Origin: an uncultured Prevotellaceae bacterium | GTDB taxonomy: Bacteria > Bacteroidota > Bacteroidia > Bacteroidales > Bacteroidaceae | Assembly: GCA_902801155.1 (NCBI GenBank) | Contig: CADCHG010000036.1 | Span: 1-40,655, forward strand | Reading direction: 5' to 3' | Length of the DNA: 40,655 nt | Part shown: piece after piece, positions 14,582 to 23,493 of the stretch | Layout: the number at the start of each line of letters is the position of its first letter | Numbering within the stretch: the stretch's first letter is position 1 | The notes under the pieces: model-generated | Told to the model about the DNA's origin: nothing | Databases searched by the model: none | What the model saw: only the letters and a program-made list of their open reading frames with translations | Position numbers and translations under genes: made by a program

Positions 14582-15850
14582 ATGCGAAGAATCATTTTAG
14601 CTCTTTTAATGTTGCCGGCAATGGCACAGGCTCAGACTCTTGAAGAATGTCAGCAGGCAGCGGAACGTAATTATCCGCTGATACAGCAGTATGGACTGAT
14701 TGACAAGACTACTGAGCTGACGGTGGCAAATATCCAAAAGGGGTGGTTGCCGCAGGTGTCTGTTTCTGCACAAGCCACTCTACAGAGCGACGTAACGGCA
14801 TTTCCCGATCAGATGCAGCAGATGTACAAGGCTATGGGCATAGACATGAAGGGGCTGTCGAAGGACCAGTACCGCGTGGGTGTTGATGTGCAACAGATGG
14901 TATATGACGGTGGCGTTATCAAGAGCAAAAAAGAGATTGCTCGGGAACAGGGAAACGTACAGACGGCTCAGAACGAGGTCAATATGTATAATGTTCGCAA
15001 GCGCGTGAATGAGATGTATTTCGGTTTGCTGTTACTTGACGAGCAGATCAAGCAGAATGCGAATTTGCAGAATCTGCTGAGTGCAAATGAGAAAAAACTG
15101 GCTTCAATGCAGAAAAACGGGACGGCAGCTGAGAGTGACTATCTGAACGTAAAGGCAGAGCGCCTGAACGTTGTGCAGAAGATGACGGATATGCAAGCCC
15201 AGCGGAAAGCCCTTGTCAGGCTACTATCCACTTTCTGCGGGATAGAGGTGAAGAATCCTGTAAAGCCCCCACTAAACTTTAAACGCTCAACCCTAAACTC
15301 TGAGCGACCTGAACTAAAGGCCATTAATGCCCACCTCCGACTGGCTGATGCTCAGGAGAAAGCCCTTGATGCATCCTTGATGCCGAAGTTCGGGGTGTTT
15401 GCGCAAGGTTTCTATGGTTATCCCGGATATAATGTGTTCGAAGATATGATGAATCGTCAATGGTCGCTCAATGGTATGATTGGTGCGAGGCTCACTTGGA
15501 ATATAGGGGCTTTCTATACTCGCAAGAATGACAAGGAGAAAATACAGGTACAACGCAAGACAGCAGAGACCAATCGTAGCGTGTTCCTGTTCAACAACAA
15601 TCTGGAACAGATTCAACAGAACGAGGATATAGAGCGCTATCGGAAATTAATGGCAGATGACGAGGAAATCATTAATCTGCGGTCGTCTATACGTAAGGCT
15701 GCAGAATCGAGACTCTCGCATGGCATTATTGATGTGAATGACTTGGTGAAGGAGATCACAAACGAGAATGCAGCAAAAGTTCAGCAATGTGTGCATGAAA
15801 TAGAGATGCTGAAAGAGATTTACGACTTGAAATATACAACCAATAACTGA
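14582..15850 (+). CDS. TolC-family outer-membrane efflux protein
   Basis: The 422-residue outer-membrane channel has a signal peptide (MRRIILALLMLPAMAQAQT) followed by TLEECQQAAERNYPLIQQYG, the typical start of the OEP family, and two long helical repeats. The frame also continues upstream to a TTG inside the promoter box, so ATG 14582 is the start. Residues about 230-243 (PPLNFKRSTLNSERP) are encoded by ACTAAACTTTAAACGCTC-type DNA that resembles intergenic simple sequence. First gene of the operon, 8 bp before the adaptor gene. Confidence 0.92.
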   Translation: MRRIILALLMLPAMAQAQTLEECQQAAERNYPLIQQYGLIDKTTELTVANIQKGWLPQVSVSAQATLQSDVTAFPDQMQQMYKAMGIDMKGLSKDQYRVGVDVQQMVYDGGVIKSKKEIAREQGNVQTAQNEVNMYNVRKRVNEMYFGLLLLDEQIKQNANLQNLLSANEKKLASMQKNGTAAESDYLNVKAERLNVVQKMTDMQAQRKALVRLLSTFCGIEVKNPVKPPLNFKRSTLNSERPELKAINAHLRLADAQEKALDASLMPKFGVFAQGFYGYPGYNVFEDMMNRQWSLNGMIGARLTWNIGAFYTRKNDKEKIQVQRKTAETNRSVFLFNNNLEQIQQNEDIERYRKLMADDEEIINLRSSIRKAAESRLSHGIIDVNDLVKEITNENAAKVQQCVHEIEMLKEIYDLKYTTNN

Positions 15851-15858
15851 TATAGAAT

Positions 15859-16761
15859 ATGAAAGCAGTAAATACAATATGGACGATAGGTTTGGCAATG
15901 GTCTTGGCAAGCTGTGGAGACAAAGAGCAAAAAAATGATGCTACGGGCGTGTTTGAAGCCACGGAGACAACTATTGCCGCAGAGCAGAGTGGCACGCTGA
16001 TGGCATTTGGTGTCTGTGAGGGCGATGAGATTGCTGCCGGCAACGAAGTGGGACTCATTGATACTACACAGATATGGCTGAAGATTAAGCAGATGGGTGC
16101 AACAAAGCAGGTTTATCAGAGTCAGAAACCGGATATGGAGGTTCAGATTGCCGTTACTCGACAGCAATTGGATAAAGCTAAGCAGGAACAGCAACGCTAT
16201 AAGGAACTGGTTAGCGACGGGGCTGCACCAAGTAAGATGCTTGATGATGCGACAAGTCAGGTGGATTTGTTGGAAAAGCAGCTCAAGGCTCAGGTTTCTA
16301 CTCTAAACACTCAACTCTCAACCCTTAACTCCCAACTCTCGACCACCGATGTGCAGGTTAGCCAGCTGAAGGATCAGTTGCGGAAGTGTCATGTCATAGC
16401 ACCTGTCAAGGGTACTGTCTTGGAGAAATACGTTGAAAAAGGCGAGTTTGTGGCAATCGGCAAGCCTTTGTTCAAGATGGCAGATACGAAGAGCATGTAT
16501 ATCCGTGCCTATGTGACCTCTGCACAGTTGAAGAATATCAGGGTAGGGCAGAAGGCAAAGGTCTTTGCCGACTATGGTAACGGACAAAAGAAGGAGTACG
16601 AGGGCGTAGTGTCTTGGATTAGCAGTCGTTCTGAGTTTACCCCTAAGACCATACTCACAGACGATGAGCGTGCTGATCAGGTATATGCCCTGAAAGTTGC
16701 CGTAAAGAATGATGGGTATATAAAGATTGGTATGTATGGGGAAGTTCAATTTAACAATTAA
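15859..16761 (+). CDS. HlyD-family periplasmic adaptor lipoprotein (YbhG-like)
   Basis: The 300-residue membrane-fusion adaptor links the ABC transporter to the TolC channel. A lipobox, AMVLASCG, puts the lipidated Cys near residue 19. A split biotinyl-lipoyl domain (GVFEATETTIAAEQSGTL and CHVIAPVKGTVLEKYVEKGE) flanks a coiled-coil hairpin (about 85-180), and a beta-barrel follows (MYIRAYVTSAQLKNIRVGQ). Inside the coil, STLNTQLSTLNSQLS is a 7-residue repeat encoded by a 21-bp duplication at about 16299-16340. Second gene of the efflux operon. Confidence 0.92.
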   Translation: MKAVNTIWTIGLAMVLASCGDKEQKNDATGVFEATETTIAAEQSGTLMAFGVCEGDEIAAGNEVGLIDTTQIWLKIKQMGATKQVYQSQKPDMEVQIAVTRQQLDKAKQEQQRYKELVSDGAAPSKMLDDATSQVDLLEKQLKAQVSTLNTQLSTLNSQLSTTDVQVSQLKDQLRKCHVIAPVKGTVLEKYVEKGEFVAIGKPLFKMADTKSMYIRAYVTSAQLKNIRVGQKAKVFADYGNGQKKEYEGVVSWISSRSEFTPKTILTDDERADQVYALKVAVKNDGYIKIGMYGEVQFNN

Positions 16762-16801
16762 TAATTAACAATTAACAATTAACATGCCTTTCGTATTCCA
16801 T

Positions 16802-16833
16802 ATCCCTCCCTATGGGAGAGGGCGGGGAGAGGT
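16802..16833. repeat. G/C-rich hairpin spacer element (copy 3)
   Basis: ATCCCTCCC, TAT and GGGAGAGG form a hairpin, followed by GCGGGGAGAGGTC. It ends 8-9 nt before the ABC ATPase start. An AATTAACAATTAAC-type simple repeat lies upstream at 16750-16782. Confidence 0.5.
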
Positions 16834-16841
16834 CAATTATT

Positions 16842-18305
16842 ATGATATCTGTCAATCATATCTCGAAGTCGTATGGCAGGGTAAAGGCACTCGATGATGT
16901 GTCGTTCTCTGTGGGCAAGGGCGAGGTTTTTGGACTTATAGGTCCAGACGGCTCTGGCAAGACCTCCATGTTCCGTATCCTCTGTACGTTGTTGCTTGCT
17001 GATGAGGGTACGGCAACGGTAGATGGCTTTGACGTGGTACGTCAGATGAAGGAGATACGTAAGCGTGTAGGGTATATGCCTGGCAGGTTCTCGCTCTATC
17101 AGGATTTGACGGTGCATGAGAATCTTGAGTTCTTTGCCACGCTTTTCGGTACTACAATTGATGAAGGGTATGACAATATCAAGGCTATATATTCGCAGAT
17201 AGAGCGATTTAAGGATCGTAAGGCTGGGGCTTTGTCGGGTGGTATGAAACAGAAACTGGCATTGAGTTGTGCGTTGGTTCATCAGCCAAGCGTACTCTTC
17301 CTCGATGAGCCTACTACGGGCGTTGATCCTGTGAGTCGCAAAGAGTTCTGGGAAATGCTTGCTATGCTGAAGGAGCGTGGCATAACCATTGTTGCTTCCA
17401 CCCCTTATCTTGATGAGGTTAGGCAATGTGAACGTGTGGCGTTTCTTAGTGAAGGTAATGTGATGGGCATAGACACACCAGAGGTGGTGCTTGACAGGTT
17501 CAGGGATATATTTAATCCTCCAGAAATAAGTCAAAAGTCAAAAGATAAAGGTCAAAGGGCGGAAATTGAAAATGTCATCGAAGTCTCTCACTTGGTGAAG
17601 GCATTCGGCGATTTCCATGCAGTTGACGATATCAGCTTTACGGTTAAGCGAGGTGAGATATTCGGTTTCCTTGGGGCTAATGGTGCCGGCAAGACGACTG
17701 CCATGCACATGCTGACCGGTCTGAATCAACCTACGAGCGGTTCTGGTAAAGTAGCTGGCTTTGACATCCGCACAGAGCATGAACAGATAAAGAAGAATAT
17801 CGGATATATGAGCCAGAAATTCTCGCTTTATGAGGATTTGACTGTGGCTGAGAATATTCGGCTATTCGGCGGTATCTATGGCATGAAGGGTAAGGATATT
17901 GCCCGTAAGACGGACGAACTCCTAAAGAAACTGAACTTCGAGGAACATAAGAACGACCTCGTAGGTTCTCTGCCACTTGGCTGGAAGCAAAAACTGGCAT
18001 TCTCCGTCTCTATCTTCCATGAGCCTGCCATTGTCTTCCTTGATGAGCCTACTGGTGGAGTGGATCCCGCAACCCGCCGTCAGTTCTGGGAACTCATATA
18101 CGATGCCGCTCATCGTGGAATAACCGTTTTCGTGACTACCCACTATATGGATGAGGCTGAGTATTGTGACCGTATCTCTATTATGGTGGATGGCAAGATT
18201 AGTGCGATGGGCACGCCAGAGGAACTGAAACGCAATCTCGGACAGCCCGATATGGATCATGTGTTTACGTATCTTGCAAGGCAAGCGAAGAGAATAGAAA
18301 AATAA
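16842..18305 (+). CDS. Fused ABC-ABC transporter ATPase (YbhF-like)
   Basis: The 487-residue protein has two complete nucleotide-binding domains. Domain 1 (about 1-225) has Walker A GPDGSGKT (34-41), signature LSGGMKQKLAL and Walker B VLFLDEPTTGVDP. Domain 2 (about 244-485) has Walker A GANGAGKT, the variant signature LPLGWKQKLAF typical of the second YbhF domain, Walker B IVFLDEPTGGVDP and VTTHYMDEAEYCDR. It powers the two permeases that follow. ATG 16842 (MISVNHISKSYG) is chosen over 16812 because the extra residues are encoded by the hairpin spacer. The linker (residues about 226-243, EISQKSKDKGQRAEIENV) is encoded by GTCAAAAGTCAAAAG-type sequence otherwise seen between genes here. Confidence 0.94.
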   Translation: MISVNHISKSYGRVKALDDVSFSVGKGEVFGLIGPDGSGKTSMFRILCTLLLADEGTATVDGFDVVRQMKEIRKRVGYMPGRFSLYQDLTVHENLEFFATLFGTTIDEGYDNIKAIYSQIERFKDRKAGALSGGMKQKLALSCALVHQPSVLFLDEPTTGVDPVSRKEFWEMLAMLKERGITIVASTPYLDEVRQCERVAFLSEGNVMGIDTPEVVLDRFRDIFNPPEISQKSKDKGQRAEIENVIEVSHLVKAFGDFHAVDDISFTVKRGEIFGFLGANGAGKTTAMHMLTGLNQPTSGSGKVAGFDIRTEHEQIKKNIGYMSQKFSLYEDLTVAENIRLFGGIYGMKGKDIARKTDELLKKLNFEEHKNDLVGSLPLGWKQKLAFSVSIFHEPAIVFLDEPTGGVDPATRRQFWELIYDAAHRGITVFVTTHYMDEAEYCDRISIMVDGKISAMGTPEELKRNLGQPDMDHVFTYLARQAKRIEK

Positions 18306-18327
18306 TTCAATTAATAATAAAATCCCG

Positions 18328-18378
18328 TCACGACTCTCCCTTCCCCATCACGGTGGAAGGGCTGGAGGTAGGGGTCTT
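18328..18378. repeat. G/C-rich hairpin spacer element (copy 4)
   Basis: ACTCTCCCTTCCCC, a short loop, then GGTGGAAGGGCTGGAGG and TAGGGGTC. The arms can pair over CCCTTCC and GGAAGGG. It ends about 7 nt before the first permease ATG, matching the placement of copies 1 and 3. Confidence 0.5.
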
Positions 18379-18384
18379 TTCATT

Positions 18385-19443
18385 ATGCGACAGTTTATAT
18401 CATTTGTCATAAAGGAAACTCGTCACATCCTTCGCGATAAGCGAACGATGCTGATACTCTTTGTCATGCCGGTTATGATGATGCTTATCTTCGGCTTTGC
18501 CATCACCAACGACGTGAAGAACGTGCGAACTGTCGTTGTGACCTCGCAAATGGATCATCAGACACAGGCTTCCGTAAATCGACTTTCAACATCGGAATAT
18601 TTTAATGTCATAGCTACCGTGGGTGCGCCTAAGGAGGCTGAACTGCTCATCCGAAATCAAAAAGCCGATATGGCAATAGTCTTTGCACCTGATTATGCCT
18701 CCAAGCATTCGGGCATCCAGTTTATCGTTGACGGCTCTGACCCTAACATGGCTCAACAATGGACAAACTATGCTCAGCAGACCATTCTCAACCCTAAGCT
18801 CTCGTCTCTGAATGCCAAACTTCTCTACAATCCTCAGATGAAGTCGGCATATAACTTTGTTCCGGCTATCATGGGAATGCTCATGCTTCTTATCTGTGCA
18901 ATGATGACCTCCGTAAGCATTGTTCGCGAGAAAGAGCGTGGTACGATGGAAGTCCTATTAGTGTCACCTGTTCAGCCGCTTATGATAATTGTGGCTAAGA
19001 CAATCCCATATCTGTTACAGGCGTTGCTCATTCTTGGCATTATACTATTGATGTCTGTCACGGTACTCGATGTGCCATTATCGGGCTCTCTTGGCTGGAT
19101 CCTCGTTGTTTCGCTCATTTACATCCTATTGGCTCTATCCCTTGGCTTGCTTATTTCCAATATCGCGCAGACCCAGTTTGTAGCCTTACTTGTCTCGGCT
19201 ATGGTATTGCTGTTGCCAACTGTTATGCTTTCTGGGATGCTCTTCCCTGTGGAGTCAATGCCAACCATACTTCAATGGGTTTCAGCCGTCATACCACCGC
19301 GCTATTACATTCAGGCTATGCGCAAACTGATGATAATGAATGTGGGTATAGGTGAGGTGTGGCGCGAAGTGGCAGTCCTCATAGGAATGACTGTATTGCT
19401 TCTCACCATTTCATTGGTAAAGTTCAACAAACGATTAGAATAG
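18385..19443 (+). CDS. ABC-2 type permease 1 (YbhS/YbhR-like)
   Basis: The 352-residue inner-membrane permease has one N-terminal membrane helix (LILFVMPVMMMLIFGFAI), a large extracytoplasmic loop (about 45-175), then five helices (from FVPAIMGMLMLLICAMMTSV onwards). It contains the conserved motif REKERGTMEVLLVSPVQPLMI that couples to the ATPase. It pairs with the next gene as a heterodimer, as in YbhFSR. Its substrate could be drugs, lipids or small cations, and sequence does not decide. Confidence 0.93.
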   Translation: MRQFISFVIKETRHILRDKRTMLILFVMPVMMMLIFGFAITNDVKNVRTVVVTSQMDHQTQASVNRLSTSEYFNVIATVGAPKEAELLIRNQKADMAIVFAPDYASKHSGIQFIVDGSDPNMAQQWTNYAQQTILNPKLSSLNAKLLYNPQMKSAYNFVPAIMGMLMLLICAMMTSVSIVREKERGTMEVLLVSPVQPLMIIVAKTIPYLLQALLILGIILLMSVTVLDVPLSGSLGWILVVSLIYILLALSLGLLISNIAQTQFVALLVSAMVLLLPTVMLSGMLFPVESMPTILQWVSAVIPPRYYIQAMRKLMIMNVGIGEVWREVAVLIGMTVLLLTISLVKFNKRLE

Positions 19444-19449
19444 TAGGCT

Positions 19450-20535
19450 ATGACATTGAAATATCTCATACAGAAAGAGTTCCTGCAGATACGCCGTAAC
19501 TCGTTTATGCCGAGGATAATCTTTATCTTCCCCATAATGGTGATGTGTGTCATGCCGTGGGTAATGAATCAGGAGGTAAAGAACATACGCGTTGATGTGG
19601 TGGATAACGACCGTTCTACGCTCTCACAACAGCTTGTGCATAGCATAGAGGCATCTAACTACTTTATCTTCAATGGTCTGTGCCCTACATATAATGCAGC
19701 CTTCAAGGATATTGAAACCTCAAAGGCTGATATTGTACTGGTTATTCCCCGAAATTACAGCCACGACTTAACCTTGGACAGTAATCCGCAAATTCTTATT
19801 GCTGCTAATGCTGTCAACGGAACAAAAGGCTCAATAGGGTTGTCGTATCTTTCGCAGATTGTTACCGCCAATGTCGTGCCTGCTGATATCGTCAGGCAGT
19901 TGAAGGTTGATGTTTTATCTCTCTACAACAAGGGACAAAGTTACAAGGTCTTTATGATTCCTGCCTTGACGGGCATCCTTATGATGATGCTCTGCGGTTT
20001 CCTGCCTGCGCTTAACATAGTGGGAGAGAAGGAGAAGGGAACTATTGAACAGATCAACGTTACCCCAGTATCCAAGTGGTCGTTCATCCTTGCAAAGCTC
20101 ATTCCTTACTGGATTATCGGTATGGTAGTCCTGACTCTCTGTCTGCTACTGTCGTGGGGCGTCTATGGCATTACGTGTCAGGGACCACTTGTCCTTATCT
20201 ACTTGTTAGCCTTGCTCTTGGCATTGTTCTTCTCGTCTCTTGGACTTATCATTTCCAACTATAGCGACACTCTTCAGCAAGCTATGTTGGTAATGTGGTT
20301 CTTCGTGGTTTGTCTGATGCTTCTTTCCGGTCTTTTCACCCCTGTTCGTTCAATGCCACATTGGGCTTATCTTACCACGTACATCAATCCAATGCACTAT
20401 TTCGTTGATGCTGTCCGTACAGTCTTCATCCGAGGTGGTGACTTCCAGAGCATAGCCCATCAGGTCCTCGCTCTCGTCATTTCCTCCTCAGTTATGGCTG
20501 TCTGGGCAGTAGTGAGCTATAAGAAGAATAATTAA
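19450..20535 (+). CDS. ABC-2 type permease 2 (YbhR/YbhS-like)
   Basis: The 361-residue partner permease has the same topology: an N-terminal helix (IIFIFPIMVMCVMPWVM), an outer loop, then a helix bundle with the coupling motif GEKEKGTIEQINVTPVSKW. It begins 6 bp after permease 1, so the two are translationally close. It is the last gene of the efflux operon; a strong hairpin follows at 20621. Together with TolC, adaptor and ATPase it completes a trans-envelope exporter. Confidence 0.93.
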   Translation: MTLKYLIQKEFLQIRRNSFMPRIIFIFPIMVMCVMPWVMNQEVKNIRVDVVDNDRSTLSQQLVHSIEASNYFIFNGLCPTYNAAFKDIETSKADIVLVIPRNYSHDLTLDSNPQILIAANAVNGTKGSIGLSYLSQIVTANVVPADIVRQLKVDVLSLYNKGQSYKVFMIPALTGILMMMLCGFLPALNIVGEKEKGTIEQINVTPVSKWSFILAKLIPYWIIGMVVLTLCLLLSWGVYGITCQGPLVLIYLLALLLALFFSSLGLIISNYSDTLQQAMLVMWFFVVCLMLLSGLFTPVRSMPHWAYLTTYINPMHYFVDAVRTVFIRGGDFQSIAHQVLALVISSSVMAVWAVVSYKKNN

Positions 20536-20820
20536 CGTGAAACCACACCCTGCATGCCTTTTAATTGAAAATAATGTCAGGAAAGTAAATTATACTCAGT
20601 AAATTTGTCTAATTCACGTTAGAATGAAAACTCCCTGTAATGCAAAGCGCATTACAGGGAGTTTTCATTCTTGCGGTTATATGTTTTATAGTTCATTAAG
20701 CAAACTTTCTGAGACCTCCAAATTTATTCTTGTAATTATTGCGCTTTGTGTGTATTTTAACAAGAATTGGAGTAAAAATGTAGATGTTGCCTTCCACTTC
20801 TTTTTTTGATTTTGATTAAT
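20536..20820. other. Intergenic region with operon-end hairpin
   Basis: Apart from the hairpin at 20621-20671 nothing gene-like is seen. The 61-codon frame beginning in the hairpin's left arm at 20624 reads through the palindrome and is not convincing. The lipoprotein-like remnant follows at 20828. Confidence 0.5.
20621..20671. terminator. Long perfect hairpin, probable bidirectional terminator
   Basis: A perfect 23-bp stem (20621-20643 with 20649-20671) around the loop AAAGC. The left arm includes AAAACTCCCTGTAATGC. The A4 and T4 tracts lie in the arms, so it could act on both strands. It is 85 bp beyond the permease operon. Confidence 0.7.
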
Positions 20821-20827
20821 AGGTATT

Positions 20828-20961
20828 ATGTTTAAGAAAGAAGGATATTGGGGTGTAGTGCCACAGATAAAAATGTATCATTTCCTATACGTGGCAAGTG
20901 GCAAGTAGATCTTGTTGATGGTCGTTCCATAGTCATGTCAACATCCACCTTCCCTTGTTAG
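20828..20961 (+). pseudogene. Possible remnant of a small lipoprotein gene
   Basis: ATG at 20828 reads MFKKE. From 20845 another frame reads ILGCSATDKNVSFPIRGKW and QVDLVDGRSIVMSTSTFPC to TAG at 20959. ILGCS looks like a lipobox, and GKWQVDLVDGR resembles the start of META/HslJ-like lipoproteins. A signal-peptide core is missing between the two frames, which fits an internal deletion with frameshift. It is short, so chance is possible. Confidence 0.3.
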
Positions 20962-20970
20962 ATGCATAAA

Positions 20971-23349
20971 TCACTTATTTTCCGACAATCGTTTTAGTAT
21001 ATTATCCAATGCATCTAAATTGCGGACATCTATATCTATGTCAAGCAGATTCCCCTCTCGGTCAAACAGTTTGTATGTGGGATATCCAGCAATTTTCAAG
21101 TGACCTTCAATAGCAGACTGCTGTTCTTCTGGAAGATTATAATGAGCTACGTTACTACCCGTAACCTTATATTCCTTGATTATATTCTCCCAAGAATCCT
21201 TTGGGCTATGGTTTGCGAGATATAAATACTGAATGTCATATTTAGAAAGACGCTTGTATTCTTCTTCTGAGTGACTGAGAGCTTCTTTGCAAGGGCCACA
21301 CCATGTTCCCCAAATATCAAGTAGGACAAATTTTCCTTTAAATGGTTTTAGTATTTCCTTTAATATGGCCTCTCCTTTGGAGAGATCCTTTAGATTGTCA
21401 GACGATTTGATGACTAGTTTGTCAAAATCACCATTCTCAATAGAGATATAGCGATTATTCATGTTTTCTATAATGTCCCAACCTATATTTTGGGTAGTCA
21501 TTGTTTTGAATGAATCTATCAATTCCTTGCTTAGCGACCTGTGGTCGTGTTCCATCTTGTCGTAAACTATATGACTGAGGTAGATATTCCTCATAGAAGG
21601 AGTTGCTTTGAGAGAATCAAGTATTTTACTATCTATCTGAAGTTTGGTGATTAAAAGTTTTTCTTCCAAGACTCTTGATGCTTTTGGACTATTGAGAATC
21701 TTTTCTGCTTCCTCTATTAGTTCTTCATTTTTTGCATTATAATCATCTGCCAGTTTTTGCTTAATTTCTTCATTAGGCTCTGCATTAATGGCATTTTCTG
21801 CTTCTGTCAAAAACTTCTTCCAACGTGTAAGAGTAGCCATTTCCTCATCATTTTGTGCTATTTCTGAGAGGAAATCTGTAATTTTGACCCTTAATGAATG
21901 AGAATAAGAGTTTGTGATATCGCTAAGATAGTAATTTGTAAAATAAAGCAAATCACGATGTAGAGAGTATGGTCCATCCAACTTTGTCCAGAATGTATCA
22001 TAGGCATATTTGCGAGCGTTGTCTGTCAGTTGATGGTTCTGTACCACAAATTTTGCTTGTGCAAACTCATTGGCCTGTTGCCACAATGTGTTACCTTTTC
22101 TGTATTTTGAAAAGCGTACAGAAAGCGTTGGGTGAGCATCGCAAAGACTATCGATATACGTATATTGTGCCTTTATCAGGCTATCAGTAGATGCAATAAA
22201 CTTGTCAAAGTCTCCACCTTTCTCCATACTTACTGTATTCCAGTCAAGTGGGAATCTGAACAATTCATTTTGAAGTCGTACATCATCTCCCATAAAGAAT
22301 CTGCGACCTTCCTTGAAATCATATAGCATGAAGTATGTCTTGCCAGGCTCCAGCATTGTACGAACAAAACAGCGTGACCAGTCGCAGAAGAACTCCGTGC
22401 TATTCCGTACAGGAATTTTAATGGTGAAACGTCCTTGGTCATCCATATTGGCAGATTCCTCAATTTGTTTACCGGAAATTGGGTTCTCCTGATATCCAAA
22501 TGAAAAGGTCATATCATTCTTTTCTTCTGTGGGCATGTCTTTAATCCATCCCACCACGGTTATAGTATCATTTTTATACTCATTATCAACAAAGTTGCTG
22601 CGAGTGTCCTTGATGGGATAATCAGGCATAAAACGGTCTGTAATCATCGAATAAACAAATCCCTGATTGTCTATATGAATATTGCGCTTTCCTTTCTTGT
22701 TTTTCCCAATGACAACTTTCAATTCCTCTTTTCCATTGGTCATTACAATATTGGCTTCACCTGTTTTGGGATTAACATTGCATTGCTTATAATCCCAAAA
22801 CTGACATTTGTAAATTGCGCAACTATCAAGAAAGGCAATCTTCCATTCACCATCATTTTCATCACGCCAGTAAGATGGAATAATTTGTTTCCAACGCTCT
22901 TCTACTGGTTTAATACCTTTTATCTGAAAAGCACCCTCACCATCACCTTCTATGAAGTCAAACGTCTTTGTGGTCTTTGGTATAGGCTGAAAATGAAATA
23001 CCATATTCCTTGTGCCATCGCGATGGGTACTAACAAACTTATTAAGCTCAATACCATCTGCTGAAAGCAGTTTATAACGAGTTTCGCCAACCTTCAGATA
23101 TGTGTCGCTAGAAAATTGGAAACTATAATGTTCAGGGTAGTCGGGACGTTCTCGTGCTGTAATATATATCAAAGTTTCAGCATCCTTCAATTCTACTTTG
23201 TTTATATCCAAAGCAAGATTAAAGTATCCATCTCCATAACTGTTACTGTATTCTGTTGTTGGCTTATTCCATACTAAATTGTTGTCCTTTGCCAAGAGAT
23301 TTCCTATGCAGAGCAATGTGATAATTGTTACCGTCAGTATTTTTTTCAT
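20971..23349 (-). CDS. Exported TlpA-like thioredoxin-fold protein, 792 residues
   Basis: A signal peptide (MKKILTVTIITLLCIGNLLA) leads into a long N-terminal part. A beta-rich region (about 25-370) includes a DUF4369-like stretch (residues about 270-365, with GWIKDMPTEEKNDMTFSFG). A helical middle follows (about 370-640), then a C-terminal thioredoxin domain (about 665-792) with the redox motif WGTWCGPCKEAL and cis-Pro GYPTYKLFD. It probably acts as a periplasmic thiol-disulfide oxidoreductase; the role of the large N-terminal part is unknown. The frame extends upstream to 23412, but the promoter at 23382-23413 lies there, so 23349 is the start. Confidence 0.88.
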   Translation of the reverse strand: MKKILTVTIITLLCIGNLLAKDNNLVWNKPTTEYSNSYGDGYFNLALDINKVELKDAETLIYITARERPDYPEHYSFQFSSDTYLKVGETRYKLLSADGIELNKFVSTHRDGTRNMVFHFQPIPKTTKTFDFIEGDGEGAFQIKGIKPVEERWKQIIPSYWRDENDGEWKIAFLDSCAIYKCQFWDYKQCNVNPKTGEANIVMTNGKEELKVVIGKNKKGKRNIHIDNQGFVYSMITDRFMPDYPIKDTRSNFVDNEYKNDTITVVGWIKDMPTEEKNDMTFSFGYQENPISGKQIEESANMDDQGRFTIKIPVRNSTEFFCDWSRCFVRTMLEPGKTYFMLYDFKEGRRFFMGDDVRLQNELFRFPLDWNTVSMEKGGDFDKFIASTDSLIKAQYTYIDSLCDAHPTLSVRFSKYRKGNTLWQQANEFAQAKFVVQNHQLTDNARKYAYDTFWTKLDGPYSLHRDLLYFTNYYLSDITNSYSHSLRVKITDFLSEIAQNDEEMATLTRWKKFLTEAENAINAEPNEEIKQKLADDYNAKNEELIEEAEKILNSPKASRVLEEKLLITKLQIDSKILDSLKATPSMRNIYLSHIVYDKMEHDHRSLSKELIDSFKTMTTQNIGWDIIENMNNRYISIENGDFDKLVIKSSDNLKDLSKGEAILKEILKPFKGKFVLLDIWGTWCGPCKEALSHSEEEYKRLSKYDIQYLYLANHSPKDSWENIIKEYKVTGSNVAHYNLPEEQQSAIEGHLKIAGYPTYKLFDREGNLLDIDIDVRNLDALDNILKRLSENK

Positions 23350-23381
23350 CTTATTTGAAGTAGGTTTTGTTATTTTTTTTG

Positions 23382-23413
23382 CAAAGATACATTTTTTTTC
23401 TTTTTCCTCCAAA
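23382..23413 (-). promoter_or_regulatory. Promoter of the TlpA-like gene (TTTG-N20-TATCTTTG)
   Basis: On the minus strand TTTG (23413-23410) and TATCTTTG (23389-23382) are exactly 20 nt apart. The predicted transcript starts about 25 nt before the ATG at 23349 and excludes the longer ORF start. Confidence 0.82.
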
Positions 23414-23493
23414 GAAAAAGGATAATTTCGCTAATTAGCATGAATAACTTCCCAATTGTTGAGGACTCACACTTGCTTTTCCTCCGATGATAA

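Noticed and set aside
20624-20809. A 61-codon frame after the permease operon
   Set aside because: It starts inside the left arm of the perfect hairpin and reads through its palindrome; no recognisable protein feature.
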